NCBI GenBank assembly: GCA_965226925.1
Contig: CBDDEN010000007.1
Location: forward strand, 248,001-312,000
Reading direction: 5' to 3'
Source of the DNA: CBDDCX01 sp965226925
GTDB taxonomy: Bacteria; Gemmatimonadota; Gemmatimonadetes; Longimicrobiales; Gaopeijiaceae
DNA: 64,000 nt
The notes below the pieces were generated by a model. The model worked only from the letters and a program-made list of their open reading frames with translations. It had not been told where the DNA came from and searched no databases. Shown piece by piece: positions 18,437 to 27,412 of this stretch. Every line of letters begins with the position of its first letter. Positions within the stretch are counted from its first letter, which is position 1. A program made the position numbers and the translations under genes.

Positions 18437-18538
18437 TTGGTACTCCGTTCAGGCGGCGGATGCCGTCTGGTGACTCGTCGTCACATCTGTGGTTTAAGTT
18501 GCCCGTATCGATGCCGGGATCGGCCCCTGCTCATTCCG

Positions 18539-19348
18539 CTAATGGGTCATGGCATAGATCAAGTAGTTGACACCCAGCTTGTAGGCCTCGTTAGAAAGGT
18601 CGATCGGGTACCACCCGACGTCGGAGAACTCCCAGTACTCCCCGATGTCGTTGTTGTAGTTCGCGATTACCACCAAACGCTTTTCCGGATCGTTGTCCTC
18701 ATGCAGCCCGAGGTAGACGGGCGGATTCCGAGAATAAGGGGCGGAGAGGGTCTCCAGCGACTCAATCCGGAAAAAGGAGTCGAAGATCGGGTGGGTTTCG
18801 TCGAGCTGAACGAACTGAGCCCCGGGGATCACCTTCTTCATCTGGGCGTCGCAATTGTACCAGTCGCTCCCCTGGAAGTCGTCGGCGATCATGAAGCCGC
18901 CCTTCAAGAGGTAGTTCTGTAGACCCAAGATCTCCGCGTCCGACGGATACCAAAAACCCGGTTCGGAGATGTACGCCAACGGGAAGCGCGTCAACTCCGG
19001 ATCGTCTGTGTCGAACACGTTCCCGCCGTCCATGTACGGCCGGATGAGCGTGGTCTCTTGGAGGATGTTCATGAAGTTGCGTTCGGCCCTCGGGAAGTCG
19101 TGGGCCCATGGGGGCTGGCCACCGCCGCGTCCGCGTCCGCGCCCCCGGGAGCTGCCACTGCTCAGACCCCCGCCGAAACGAATCCGGGCGAACGTGAATC
19201 GCCCGTCGTACGGCGTGTTGCCCGCTTGGGCCGCGACTACAGCGGTGGCGTCGGGGGTACCGGCCACGCCCACGCGGAGTGCCACGGACCCGGCCAAGTC
19301 GGTGGCGACGCCCAGACCGGTCAGCACGAGTGTCGATGCGAGCCTCAA
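18539..19348 (-). CDS. DUF4159 domain exported protein (copy 2)
   Basis: 269 residues with an N-terminal signal-like segment, a Gly/Arg-rich linker, then a DUF4159 domain from FTFARIRFGGG through WAHDFPRAERNFM, PLAYISEPGFWYPS, LLKGGFMIADDFQG to the end IYAMTH. DUF4159 resembles a glutamine-amidotransferase-like fold and is usually extracytoplasmic; function unknown. The start is a TTG at 19348 overlapping the TGA of the upstream TPR-peptidase gene by 4 nt. A paralogue heads the same operon (25284-26165). Confidence 0.88.
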   Translation of the reverse strand: MRLASTLVLTGLGVATDLAGSVALRVGVAGTPDATAVVAAQAGNTPYDGRFTFARIRFGGGLSSGSSRGRGRGRGGGQPPWAHDFPRAERNFMNILQETTLIRPYMDGGNVFDTDDPELTRFPLAYISEPGFWYPSDAEILGLQNYLLKGGFMIADDFQGSDWYNCDAQMKKVIPGAQFVQLDETHPIFDSFFRIESLETLSAPYSRNPPVYLGLHEDNDPEKRLVVIANYNNDIGEYWEFSDVGWYPIDLSNEAYKLGVNYLIYAMTH

Positions 19349-22020
19349 GACGCCGCGCCTCCCGCTCGAATCTCCAACAGCAGGTCCAGTGCCTCATCGT
19401 AGTTGGGCGCGATCTCGAGAGCCCGTAGCACGGCCCTGCTTGCCTCCTGCCTTTGCCCGCCCGTCCAATACGCGAGGGCCAACCGGTAGAGTGCGCCCGC
19501 CCGGTCGGTGGGCTCGAGCGCGACCACGGCTCGGCGCTCCCTGACCGCGCCTTGCAGGTCTCCTCGCTCGGCGTGCGCCGCGGCCAGGCGCTCGTGGAGC
19601 TCGATCTCATACGGGTAGATCAACACGGCGGCGTCCAGGGCCGCCTCCGCCCCGTCCACGTCGCCCATGTCATCGAGCAACGCGCCGAGCTGGAGAAACG
19701 CATCGTAGTGACTTTCGTTGAGCGCGGTCTGTCGGGCGAGAGCCGACGCCGCCAGTCCGGTCTCGCCGCGTTTGGCATGGATCTGTGCCAGGAACCAATA
19801 GGGGCTGTCGTCGCCCCCGTACTCGGGAAAGAGCCGGAGTGCCGCTCGCAAATGGCCTTCGGCCTCGTCCAGTCGATCCTCCTGGAAAAGCGCCACGCCG
19901 GCCGTGAGTCGCGCGCGAAAATTGTCCGGATTCTCCCGAGCCAGCCGGGTCAGATCATCGATCGAGGTGGGCTGCGTCGACATGCCTGCACTCGCGGCAG
20001 GTGCGGCCAGTGCCCTAAGGGCGCTCTCGAACCGGCGCCGGAAGTATTCGTCGAAATCCTTGTCGAGTTCCTCCATCTCGATGCCCAGGAGGCGCTCGAC
20101 CAACACGGGAGTCGTCTCTCCGTCCCGATAGCCGTGCAGCATCTTCAATATGGGCTCGAATCCCCAACGCTCCTCGATGAAGTCGAAGACCAAGGACGCC
20201 TGTAGGTACGAGTCCACGACCTGCTGGGGATACGACGGTTGCACGAAGCCGGCGTTCATCTGGCTCACCGGAAGCATGAGTCCCTCCTGGTATCTGCCCA
20301 GGAAGCCGGGCGACGGCTGATGGCCCCAGCCCGGCCTGGCCCGCCGCTGCTCGTGGACGGCCAACCCCTCGGAGAACCAACGGGGGACCTCGTGCTCGCT
20401 CAGGCCCAGGTGGAAAACGTGAGCCATCTCGTGCCAGAGGACCGACGCCCAATTGAAGTCGCCCTGGGGCTTGGCCGAGGGCGAGTCCATGGCCACCACG
20501 CTTCCGAAGGTCACGCCCAGCGCCCCGATGCCACCCAGGCCCACCGTTCGGACCGAGAAGTCCGCGTGACTCGGGAAGATCTCTATCCGGACCGGCAGGG
20601 GCGGCGTGTACCCGCCGTACCGCTCCACGAGGGCCTCGAAAGACTCCGTCGCGATCTGCTCGATGTAGGGGGCGAGCACTTCGGCCTCACGCTCGTGCAG
20701 CACGTACTCGAAGCGAGGGTCCTCCGTCAATACGTCGTAGTGCTCGAACGTGTCGAGGAGACTCAACGTGTTGAAGAACCAGACGTTGTACGCATCACCT
20801 TCGAACGCCGTCTCGAGGTTGGCCCGCCCTTCCTCGATCTGTCCGAGCCGCAGCTGGTTTACGCCCAAGAGACCGTAGGCTCGCCAGGACTGGGGGTCCA
20901 GGCCGATGGCCTCCGTGGCGAGTCGGGCGGCGTCATGGTACTTGCGGCTCTTCACGCTCAACTCGGCGATGTCGTTGTAGATCTCGGCGTGGCTGGGGCT
21001 CAGTTCCAGAACCCGGTCGCGTACCCTCTCATAATCCTGCATCTCGCCGCGCAGGTAGTGGCTGGCCGCTAACGCGCTCAGCGCTTCGAGAGAGATGGGG
21101 TTCACCTCGAGGGCGGCCTGGACCTCGGCACGGGCCTCGTCGTGGTTCTCCACGCCGAGGTGGAGCCAGGCCTTGAAGACCCGGCCGGCCACGAGATTGG
21201 GGTTGCTCGCCAACGCCTCCTTCACCTGATCGATCACGCCGATCGCGCCGTTGAACTCCATGGCTCGCGCCGTACCCAGGAGTGCCCGGGGATGTGCGGG
21301 GTTCTGCGCCAGGACCCCCTTCAGCGTCGCGTCGGCTTCCGTGCCGTTGTACTTCTCGAGAAAGAGTTCCCCCAGGAGCACCCGGGGCTCGAGCGCACCG
21401 GGATCGGCGGCGATGGCCTCGTCGTAGGCTCTGAGCGCGTCCTTGAACAGCTCATGATCGGCGATGCCCAGGTAGCGTACCGCGGTGGCGATGGCGGTGA
21501 GCTCGCTCGAGGAAAGGACGGGCGCGTCGTTGTAGAGATCGATGAAGGAGTCGAACTCGGACAGAGCCACGGTACGATCCCCGTACGTCCATTCTAGGAT
21601 CGCCCGGTTCAGGCGCGCCGTGTGTCGGTCTCGGGCACCGCCTTGCCACGAGCGGTCGAAGTGCCGGCGAGCCTCGTCCAGACGACCGACCTGGTACAGC
21701 ACCTCACCGACAGAGTTCGACAGCTCCCCCGAAAGGGCCTCGGGAGCCTGCGCCCCCGCCTCGATAGCCTCTTCGTATCGTCCCACCTCGGCGAGGGCCT
21801 TCACGTAACCGGCGTACGCGCTCAGCCGGTTCTTGGTAGAGACGCCGGACGGCGCGGTTTCTCCGGGGGCCGCCAACCTTCGGAGTGCCGAGATGGCCTC
21901 GTCGTACTCTCCGGATCGCAGTTGACCCAGAGCCTGGTCTAATGACTGAGCCGTGGAAGCGGTCGGTGAACCGAGGTGCGCGACCGGGAAGATCGACAGG
22001 AAGAGGAGCCATCGCCTCAT
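19345..22020 (-). CDS. TPR protein with peptidase-MA-like metalloprotease domain
   Basis: 891 residues. A signal peptide (RRWLLFLSIFPVAHLG) is followed by many TPR units, then a gluzincin-type zinc peptidase segment with HEMAH in VLWHEMAHVFHLGLSEHEVPRWFSEGLAVHEQ (about residues 495-525), in which HExxH binds zinc and the E of SEGLAVHE fits the third ligand, then further TPRs. It is expected in the periplasm. It overlaps neighbours by 4 nt on both sides, so its expression is tied to the caspase-like gene before it and DUF4159 after it. The substrate is unknown. Confidence 0.85.
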   Translation of the reverse strand: MRRWLLFLSIFPVAHLGSPTASTAQSLDQALGQLRSGEYDEAISALRRLAAPGETAPSGVSTKNRLSAYAGYVKALAEVGRYEEAIEAGAQAPEALSGELSNSVGEVLYQVGRLDEARRHFDRSWQGGARDRHTARLNRAILEWTYGDRTVALSEFDSFIDLYNDAPVLSSSELTAIATAVRYLGIADHELFKDALRAYDEAIAADPGALEPRVLLGELFLEKYNGTEADATLKGVLAQNPAHPRALLGTARAMEFNGAIGVIDQVKEALASNPNLVAGRVFKAWLHLGVENHDEARAEVQAALEVNPISLEALSALAASHYLRGEMQDYERVRDRVLELSPSHAEIYNDIAELSVKSRKYHDAARLATEAIGLDPQSWRAYGLLGVNQLRLGQIEEGRANLETAFEGDAYNVWFFNTLSLLDTFEHYDVLTEDPRFEYVLHEREAEVLAPYIEQIATESFEALVERYGGYTPPLPVRIEIFPSHADFSVRTVGLGGIGALGVTFGSVVAMDSPSAKPQGDFNWASVLWHEMAHVFHLGLSEHEVPRWFSEGLAVHEQRRARPGWGHQPSPGFLGRYQEGLMLPVSQMNAGFVQPSYPQQVVDSYLQASLVFDFIEERWGFEPILKMLHGYRDGETTPVLVERLLGIEMEELDKDFDEYFRRRFESALRALAAPAASAGMSTQPTSIDDLTRLARENPDNFRARLTAGVALFQEDRLDEAEGHLRAALRLFPEYGGDDSPYWFLAQIHAKRGETGLAASALARQTALNESHYDAFLQLGALLDDMGDVDGAEAALDAAVLIYPYEIELHERLAAAHAERGDLQGAVRERRAVVALEPTDRAGALYRLALAYWTGGQRQEASRAVLRALEIAPNYDEALDLLLEIRAGGAAS

Positions 22021-23036
22021 GAACCCGTGCCCTCCCGAGCTTGGATCTCGCGGTTCTTGAGGGCCAACTCGATGAGGAGGTCCTCCAGGGCGGTTTCGTA
22101 GCGCTCCTCCTCCATCTGATCCTTGAGGGCCCGGAGCTCTTCGACGCGCTGCTCCAGAACGGCCTTCTCCACGTAGAGGGCCTTGAGCACCGGGTCGTCG
22201 GTAGACATGGCGGCCACCGCCGTCGGGCTCGCGCCCAAGAACAGCGTCCCCGCCAACGCTCCGTCGAGACCTCCTTCGAGGCTGGTACTCCCTTCTCCGT
22301 CACCGTTGTCGTCAAGGAGGGCGTGCTCGGTCATGATCCGCCCGTCCCTCTCGTACTCCCGGGCCACCTCGGTCCGGGCGTACTCGAACGCCTCGGAGAG
22401 CGAGACCCTGCCGTTCTTGTCGAGATCGGCTCCGTCGCCCGTGTAGGCTGCGATGAAGTGGCCCCCGAAGACCGATTCATTGCGCTCCATGCCCGTCTTG
22501 GTAGCCGTGACGATGGCTCGACCGGGTCCGGACAGGGCGGCTACGAACCCGCCGCTGGCACTGGTCACGTTGGCGAATGAGACGCTCTGATCGGACAGCT
22601 GATCGAGCATGAGCGAGAAGTCCTCTGCGGTCAGGTCGGGTCCGGGCAGATTGAAGCGCGACTCCCCTGATGCGTAGCTGCCGTGACCGATCAGAATGAC
22701 GAACACGTGATCCCCGGAGGCGGCGCTCGATGCGAGCTCGACGAAGGCCCGCTCCACGTTGTCTCGGCTCGACCGGCCGGTGATTCTGGGATCCGCCTCC
22801 GGCTTCTCTGCGAGGTAGACGATATTGTCCTGGGGGACGCCCAGCTTCTCGGTGGCGGCGTCCACGAGAGAGCTGCCCCACTCCAGGAAACGCGCTCGGT
22901 ATGCCTCGTCGCCGCCGAGCCCACCGATCACGACCACGTGAGTTTCCTGGGCCTCGGCCGAGGCCGGCACAAAGACCGCGTAGAATACGGTGACACTCGC
23001 CACCAGGGCCGCCGTGCCCAAGCGCACTCGCCTCAC
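22017..23036 (-). CDS. Caspase/C13-like fold protein without catalytic cysteine
   Basis: About 339 residues when started at the GTG at 23036, which makes a 4-nt GTGA overlap with the upstream gene; a longer frame to 23117 would overlap 85 nt. A signal peptide (LVASVTVFYAVFVPASAEAQ) precedes a caspase/legumain-like domain with VFVILIGHGSY (histidine position) and FANVTSASGG where a cysteine would be expected but Ser/Ala occur. An EF-hand-like DLDKNGRVSLSEAFEYA and a C-terminal coiled coil follow. Likely a non-proteolytic or altered enzyme in the periplasm. Confidence 0.7.
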   Translation of the reverse strand: MRRVRLGTAALVASVTVFYAVFVPASAEAQETHVVVIGGLGGDEAYRARFLEWGSSLVDAATEKLGVPQDNIVYLAEKPEADPRITGRSSRDNVERAFVELASSAASGDHVFVILIGHGSYASGESRFNLPGPDLTAEDFSLMLDQLSDQSVSFANVTSASGGFVAALSGPGRAIVTATKTGMERNESVFGGHFIAAYTGDGADLDKNGRVSLSEAFEYARTEVAREYERDGRIMTEHALLDDNGDGEGSTSLEGGLDGALAGTLFLGASPTAVAAMSTDDPVLKALYVEKAVLEQRVEELRALKDQMEEERYETALEDLLIELALKNREIQAREGTGS

Positions 23037-25261
23037 ACCAGGCTCCTCTTCCGTCGGTAGCCCCACTCTCCGGCCATGAGGCTCAAGAGCAGGATCAGGA
23101 GGATCGGCATGTCCCACAAGTCTCGCTCTTCCGTGAGTGTCACGCCTGCGCCTGTCAGGCTGATGTCCTCGGGAAGCGATGCCACATCGTCCGGTGTGTA
23201 GAACAGCCCCCCCGTCTCTTCGGCGATGCGACGAAGCGTCGTTCCGCGCATGCTCGCGTCGAAGTATTCATCGTCGGAGGGGGCCGCATGCACGTATGTG
23301 ACGGCCGTGCCCAACGTCTCCGTACCGCGGGTGGCCTGAACGGAAATCTCGTACAGGCCGGGCTCCGATGTCGTGAAGTCGGCGTTATAATGCCCGTCCC
23401 TGTCAACCGCCCAATCAAGGGGCACCACGATGGAGTCCCCGCCGGGACTCCGGACGGTGCCGACCGACTGCCCCGGTTCCACCACCTCTCTCTCTCCCTG
23501 GGCACCGACTCTATGGGGCACGCCGTCGGCCAGCCACCGAATGAGCTGACGCCAGAAAATCTCGTGGGTCTGGTCCTCAAGGTCCACTTCGGCGTGCATC
23601 TGCCAGATCCAGGAATCCTGGATGGGGAGCACGATGACCTTGCCGCGGCCGTACCGGTGGTAGGCCAGGACCACCTGTGTCGTGCGGTCGGTCTCACTTC
23701 CGCCGGTGAGGAGGCCGGTGGCCCCCGGCTTCAGGCGGGTGATGGGGTTCAGCGACGACACCGCGGGGAGAGATTCCCACAGCGCCTTGATCTCTTCACC
23801 GCTGTCGCCTCCCAGCTGAGTCGCCGGGTGGGTCAGGCCGGTTCGTGTCGGGCTCACGAAGAGCTCGGAGAAGAAGGGTCGGCCGTCGCTCAACTCGTCG
23901 TCCAGGAAGACGGGTAGGGCCTCCGCGACGGGTGTGCCCTCGTAGCCTCCCTCCCGGAAGGAATTGCGGCCTCCGAGCAAGAGGAGCCCTCCGCCCCGCT
24001 GCGACACGAAGTCGGCGATCAGGTTGAGCTGGTCGTGAGTGAAGAAGCTGGCTTCTACGCTTCCCAGAATCAGGGCCCGGTAACGGAACAACTCCTCGCG
24101 GGTCTTGGGAAATCCTGCGGCCAGCTCTTCGGCGTCGTCCACGTCGAGCCGAAGAAACTTGCTTTCCGCGGTTCGCTGGAGGACTACGACCTGCAGGTTC
24201 TCGTCGTCGGACACTGCGCGGCGGACGAACTTCACTTCCCAACGAGGTTCACCCTCGAAGTACAGGACCTTCTCCGACTCGTCCACAACGTCGACCAGAA
24301 CCTCACGGACGTTGTTTCGGGCTACACGTTCCCCATCCTGAATCGGCACGCGGAAGTGGAGTAGGCGCGGCCCGCTCTCGGAGACCTCCAGTCTGACGCG
24401 CGCGACGACGGGCTCGCCGTCTCCCTCCAGCGTCACGTCCTCGGTCGCCATCAAGACCCTCCCGTCCTCGACCACCAGTGGAATTGTCCTACCGGAGTAA
24501 CCCCGGTGGGAGACGATCACGTCGACGACCAAGGATGTGCCCAAGAGCACCGTTCGCGGCACCTCCACCCGATTGACCTGCACGTCGGGAGAGAGGGTCT
24601 CTTCGCCGAGGCCGATCGTGTACACGGGGATGTCGGCGGCCTGGAGAGGCAACAGCGACTCCGCGAGGGTCTCCCCCGAGTTGTCGGCGCCGTCCGAAAT
24701 CACGACGAGCCCGGAAAGAGGCACACCCGCCAACTCCTCCTGTGCTCGGACCATCGCGCTCCCGAGCCGCGTGCCTGTACCCTCGTACGTCAACTCCGAC
24801 ACGTCCCCCAGCCGGTTCGATTCCCTGCTGAATCGGAAGAAGCGGAGGGCGAACCTGTCGCTGAGCTTGCTGAGCAGTTCGCTCCCCTCGGCGCCGAACG
24901 TGAGACGGACGAAGTCGCTTCGAGGAGCGCCCTGGCTGTCCGTGATCTGCATGCTCTGGGAATCGTCGATGAGGATTCCCACGAAGTTCCGTTGCGGCAC
25001 CACCGACGTGAGGACCAGGATTGGCTGGAACAGGATGAAGACCAGCAGTGCGATCACTCCGAGTCGGAGCGTGGCCATGACCGCCCGGTCCACGGGCCGG
25101 GTATCGCCCCGCGCCGCCGTATATGTAAGGACTGCCGGTATGGAGAGGGCGGCCACCAGCCCGAGCACCACCATGGCGGGCCATGGGGATCCGAACGTGA
25201 AGTCACCTTCCCGGAAGAGCAGAGGGCGGTACTTGAACAGGAACTCGAAGATGCCTTCCAT
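23033..25261 (-). CDS. Membrane protein with VWA-like and GATase-like domains
   Basis: 742 residues. Two N-terminal membrane helices (PAMVVLGLVAALSIPAVLTY; LRLGVIALLVFILFQPILV) lead to a VWA-like domain (GILIDDSQSMQ, MIDAS-type), beta-rich domains, and a class-I glutamine-amidotransferase-like domain (ALILGSVEASFFTHDQLNLIADFVSQRGGGLLLLGG) without an obvious catalytic Cys. A final helix (MPILLILLLSLMAGEWGYRRK) anchors the C-terminus. This is the BatB/large-VWA companion typical of MoxR clusters. It is 22 nt downstream of a DUF4159 gene and overlaps the caspase-like gene by 4 nt. Confidence 0.85.
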   Translation of the reverse strand: MEGIFEFLFKYRPLLFREGDFTFGSPWPAMVVLGLVAALSIPAVLTYTAARGDTRPVDRAVMATLRLGVIALLVFILFQPILVLTSVVPQRNFVGILIDDSQSMQITDSQGAPRSDFVRLTFGAEGSELLSKLSDRFALRFFRFSRESNRLGDVSELTYEGTGTRLGSAMVRAQEELAGVPLSGLVVISDGADNSGETLAESLLPLQAADIPVYTIGLGEETLSPDVQVNRVEVPRTVLLGTSLVVDVIVSHRGYSGRTIPLVVEDGRVLMATEDVTLEGDGEPVVARVRLEVSESGPRLLHFRVPIQDGERVARNNVREVLVDVVDESEKVLYFEGEPRWEVKFVRRAVSDDENLQVVVLQRTAESKFLRLDVDDAEELAAGFPKTREELFRYRALILGSVEASFFTHDQLNLIADFVSQRGGGLLLLGGRNSFREGGYEGTPVAEALPVFLDDELSDGRPFFSELFVSPTRTGLTHPATQLGGDSGEEIKALWESLPAVSSLNPITRLKPGATGLLTGGSETDRTTQVVLAYHRYGRGKVIVLPIQDSWIWQMHAEVDLEDQTHEIFWRQLIRWLADGVPHRVGAQGEREVVEPGQSVGTVRSPGGDSIVVPLDWAVDRDGHYNADFTTSEPGLYEISVQATRGTETLGTAVTYVHAAPSDDEYFDASMRGTTLRRIAEETGGLFYTPDDVASLPEDISLTGAGVTLTEERDLWDMPILLILLLSLMAGEWGYRRKRSLV

Positions 25262-25283
25262 CAGGTCGTTTCCCTGACCAACA

Positions 25284-26165
25284 TCAGTGACTCATGGCGT
25301 AGACGATCATGTTCACGCCCATTTCGTAGGCGTACGTCGAGTACTTGAGGGGGTAATAGGGATTGTCCGCCCATTCCCACGCATCGCCCAAATCGGTGTT
25401 GAAGTTGATCACCACCATCAGGCGGCCTTTCTCGTCGTGAATGCCCTTGACCATCGGGACGATCCCGTCGCGCTCGTAGGTCTGCCAGCCGTTCACGCCG
25501 TTCCTGACATTGGGGACCTGCATGAGCTCCTCGATCTCGTAGAAGGCCGTGAAGATCGGGTGGTCGAGCGGAAGGTCGACGATGGAGTGGCCGGGCAGAA
25601 CCAATTGCATCTGGTACTCGAAGTTGGCCCACTCCTGCGATCCCCAGAAGTCGTCGATGACCAGGAATCCTCCCGCCATCAGGAAGCCTCTCAGGCCCTC
25701 AACTTCAGGGTCGGTGAGGGCCATGCGGCCCACTTCGAGAGCGTAGAGGTAGGGGAAGCGGCGTATCTCGGGATCGACGAGCTCGACCGGATGTTCGCGT
25801 TCGAACGCGTCGAGATTGGACAGAAGCCGATCGATGAACGAGAGGAAGATCTGATCGGCCTTCGGAAAGTCCGTCGCCCACGAGCGGCCGCGCCCGTAAA
25901 AGCCCCGGCTGTAGCCCGTGTATGCGACGCGCGAAAAGTAGAACTCGCGGGGGATGCCGCCGGCTTGCACGGCTGCGTCGCCTGACCCCTTGGGGCGCGA
26001 CACTAGGGCAGCCGATACGGTCTCGGACGAGAAGAAGCGGGTCCCCTGCATGGAGGCGCGCTCGGGCGACCGCGCCGGAGAGTCGGGTACGAGGTTGGGG
26101 CGCGCGGACGAACCGACGATGAGCGTCAGGGTGGCCGCACTGATGAGGGATACCATTGCGCGCAC
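25284..26165 (-). CDS. DUF4159 domain exported protein (copy 1)
   Basis: 293 residues: a signal peptide (MVSLISAATLTLIVGSSA), then a DUF4159 domain (REFYFSRVAYTGYSRGF, WATDFPKADQIFL, PYLYALEVGRMALTDPE, FLMAGGFLVIDDFWGSQEWANFE, ending MIVYAMSH). It is the first gene of the long minus-strand operon that runs to 10834. The paralogue at 18539-19348 shares the same end motif (NLIYAMTH/NMIVYAMSH type). Role unknown; presumably an extracytoplasmic component of the MoxR-linked complex. Confidence 0.88.
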   Translation of the reverse strand: MRAMVSLISAATLTLIVGSSARPNLVPDSPARSPERASMQGTRFFSSETVSAALVSRPKGSGDAAVQAGGIPREFYFSRVAYTGYSRGFYGRGRSWATDFPKADQIFLSFIDRLLSNLDAFEREHPVELVDPEIRRFPYLYALEVGRMALTDPEVEGLRGFLMAGGFLVIDDFWGSQEWANFEYQMQLVLPGHSIVDLPLDHPIFTAFYEIEELMQVPNVRNGVNGWQTYERDGIVPMVKGIHDEKGRLMVVINFNTDLGDAWEWADNPYYPLKYSTYAYEMGVNMIVYAMSH

Positions 26166-26411
26166 CGTTCACTCCAGTCTCGTCGTCAACACTCCCTTTC
26201 CCGGCCGGCTCGCCCGAACGCACGAAAGCGAGGGTTTGGCCAGCGCGAGGGGGATGTATCGGTACGCAACCCCCACGGGAAAGGTTCCTCTGTGATCGGA
26301 GGATCCCGCCGCCCGGGAAAGCTGGCGGAGGAGAAGCGAAACACGTAATAGATCTGTACGGTTGGCCTCGTCAAATGAGACGGGTGGCCGAGGAGCGGAC
26401 GAGGCGTAGTC

Positions 26412-26762
26412 ATGGACCCCAGAACGAAGGTCTCGATTCGGGACTTTGCCATCTTTCAGCTCAAGTCGCTGATCGACGGCCTCAAGGACGGTGCCGTGTT
26501 CACGGTATCGTTCGTGGCATTCGGCGCCGACCTCGTCTTCGGGCGCCACGGTGAGCGCCGGTACTTCTACAGGGTCATGCGCGTGAGCGAGAGGTTCGAT
26601 CTCTGGCTCAACCTTCACGGTGCGGCGCGTGTCGAGTCCAGCGACGACGGCCTCTTCGGGGTCAGCAAAGCGGGGAGCGACACTCTTTTGGGCAAGTCGG
26701 AGCAAATCACCCGGGGAGGAGACGACTTCCCCGCCTCGTTGGATTCGGACGTCGACTCCTGA
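26412..26762 (+). CDS. Conserved-looking hypothetical protein
   Basis: A 116-residue protein, divergent from the DUF4159 operon (246-bp gap). It reads as a compact alpha/beta domain (VSIRDFAIFQLKSLIDGLKDG, VSFVAFGADLVFGRHGERRYFYR, WLNLHGAARVESSDDGLFGVSKAGSDTLLGK) with no signal peptide or membrane helix. I do not recognise a family. Ferritin lies 109 bp downstream on the same strand, but nothing shows a functional link. Confidence 0.6.
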   Translation: MDPRTKVSIRDFAIFQLKSLIDGLKDGAVFTVSFVAFGADLVFGRHGERRYFYRVMRVSERFDLWLNLHGAARVESSDDGLFGVSKAGSDTLLGKSEQITRGGDDFPASLDSDVDS

Positions 26763-26871
26763 GGGGCACGGGCCCTGCACTTCTGAACGGGTCGAGGGTA
26801 AAGTGTACCGTTCCTCCGGCCGGTCCGCCTCGGTATGCGACGGCCAGACGCTCAGCAACCAAGAGGTCTCA

Positions 26872-27375
26872 ATGAACGACAAGGTGCAGGCCGCATTCAA
26901 CGAGCAGATCAAACACGAGTTCTTCTCAGGGTATCTTTACCTGTCCATATCCGCCCACTTCGAGGCCGAGAATCTTCCCGGCTTCGCCCACTGGATGAAG
27001 CTGCAAGCCCAGGAGGAGTTGGAGCACGCTCTTCGGCTGTACGATCATGTGCTGCGCAGGGGCGGCCGTGTCGAGCTTCAGGCGATCGACGGACCGCCGA
27101 CGCAGTTCGGACCGCCGGCCGAGATATTCGAGAGTGTGTTGGGTCACGAGCAGAAGGTGACGGGGTTGATACACCGGCTCTTCGAGCTCTCGGGCGAGGA
27201 GGGCGATTGGGCGGCTCAACAGGAGCTCCAGTGGTTCATCGCCGAGCAGGTCGAGGAAGAAGACAACGCCTCGGCGGCGCGCGATCAGGTGAAGATGGCC
27301 GGGGACGATCAGGCCGCACTTCTCATGCTGGATCGTGAGTTCGGCAACAGGGCTCCGGAGGGCGAAGAGGCCTGA
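26872..27375 (+). CDS. ftnA: Bacterial non-haem ferritin
   Basis: A 167-residue four-helix-bundle ferritin that oxidises Fe2+ and stores ferric mineral in a 24-mer shell. Iron-site residues are visible: E in NEQIKHEFFSGYLY, E-x-x-H in QAQEELEHALRLYDH, and E/Q in QWFIAEQVEEED. I chose the ATG at 26872 (MNDKVQAAFNEQIKHEF), the normal family start, preceded by AGAGGTCTCA. The gene is monocistronic. Haem genes at 8-11 kb are the only other obvious iron genes nearby. Confidence 0.93.
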   Translation: MNDKVQAAFNEQIKHEFFSGYLYLSISAHFEAENLPGFAHWMKLQAQEELEHALRLYDHVLRRGGRVELQAIDGPPTQFGPPAEIFESVLGHEQKVTGLIHRLFELSGEEGDWAAQQELQWFIAEQVEEEDNASAARDQVKMAGDDQAALLMLDREFGNRAPEGEEA

Positions 27376-27412
27376 GCCTGGCCGGAGGGGGAGATCACCG
27401 CCGGGCCGGTCG

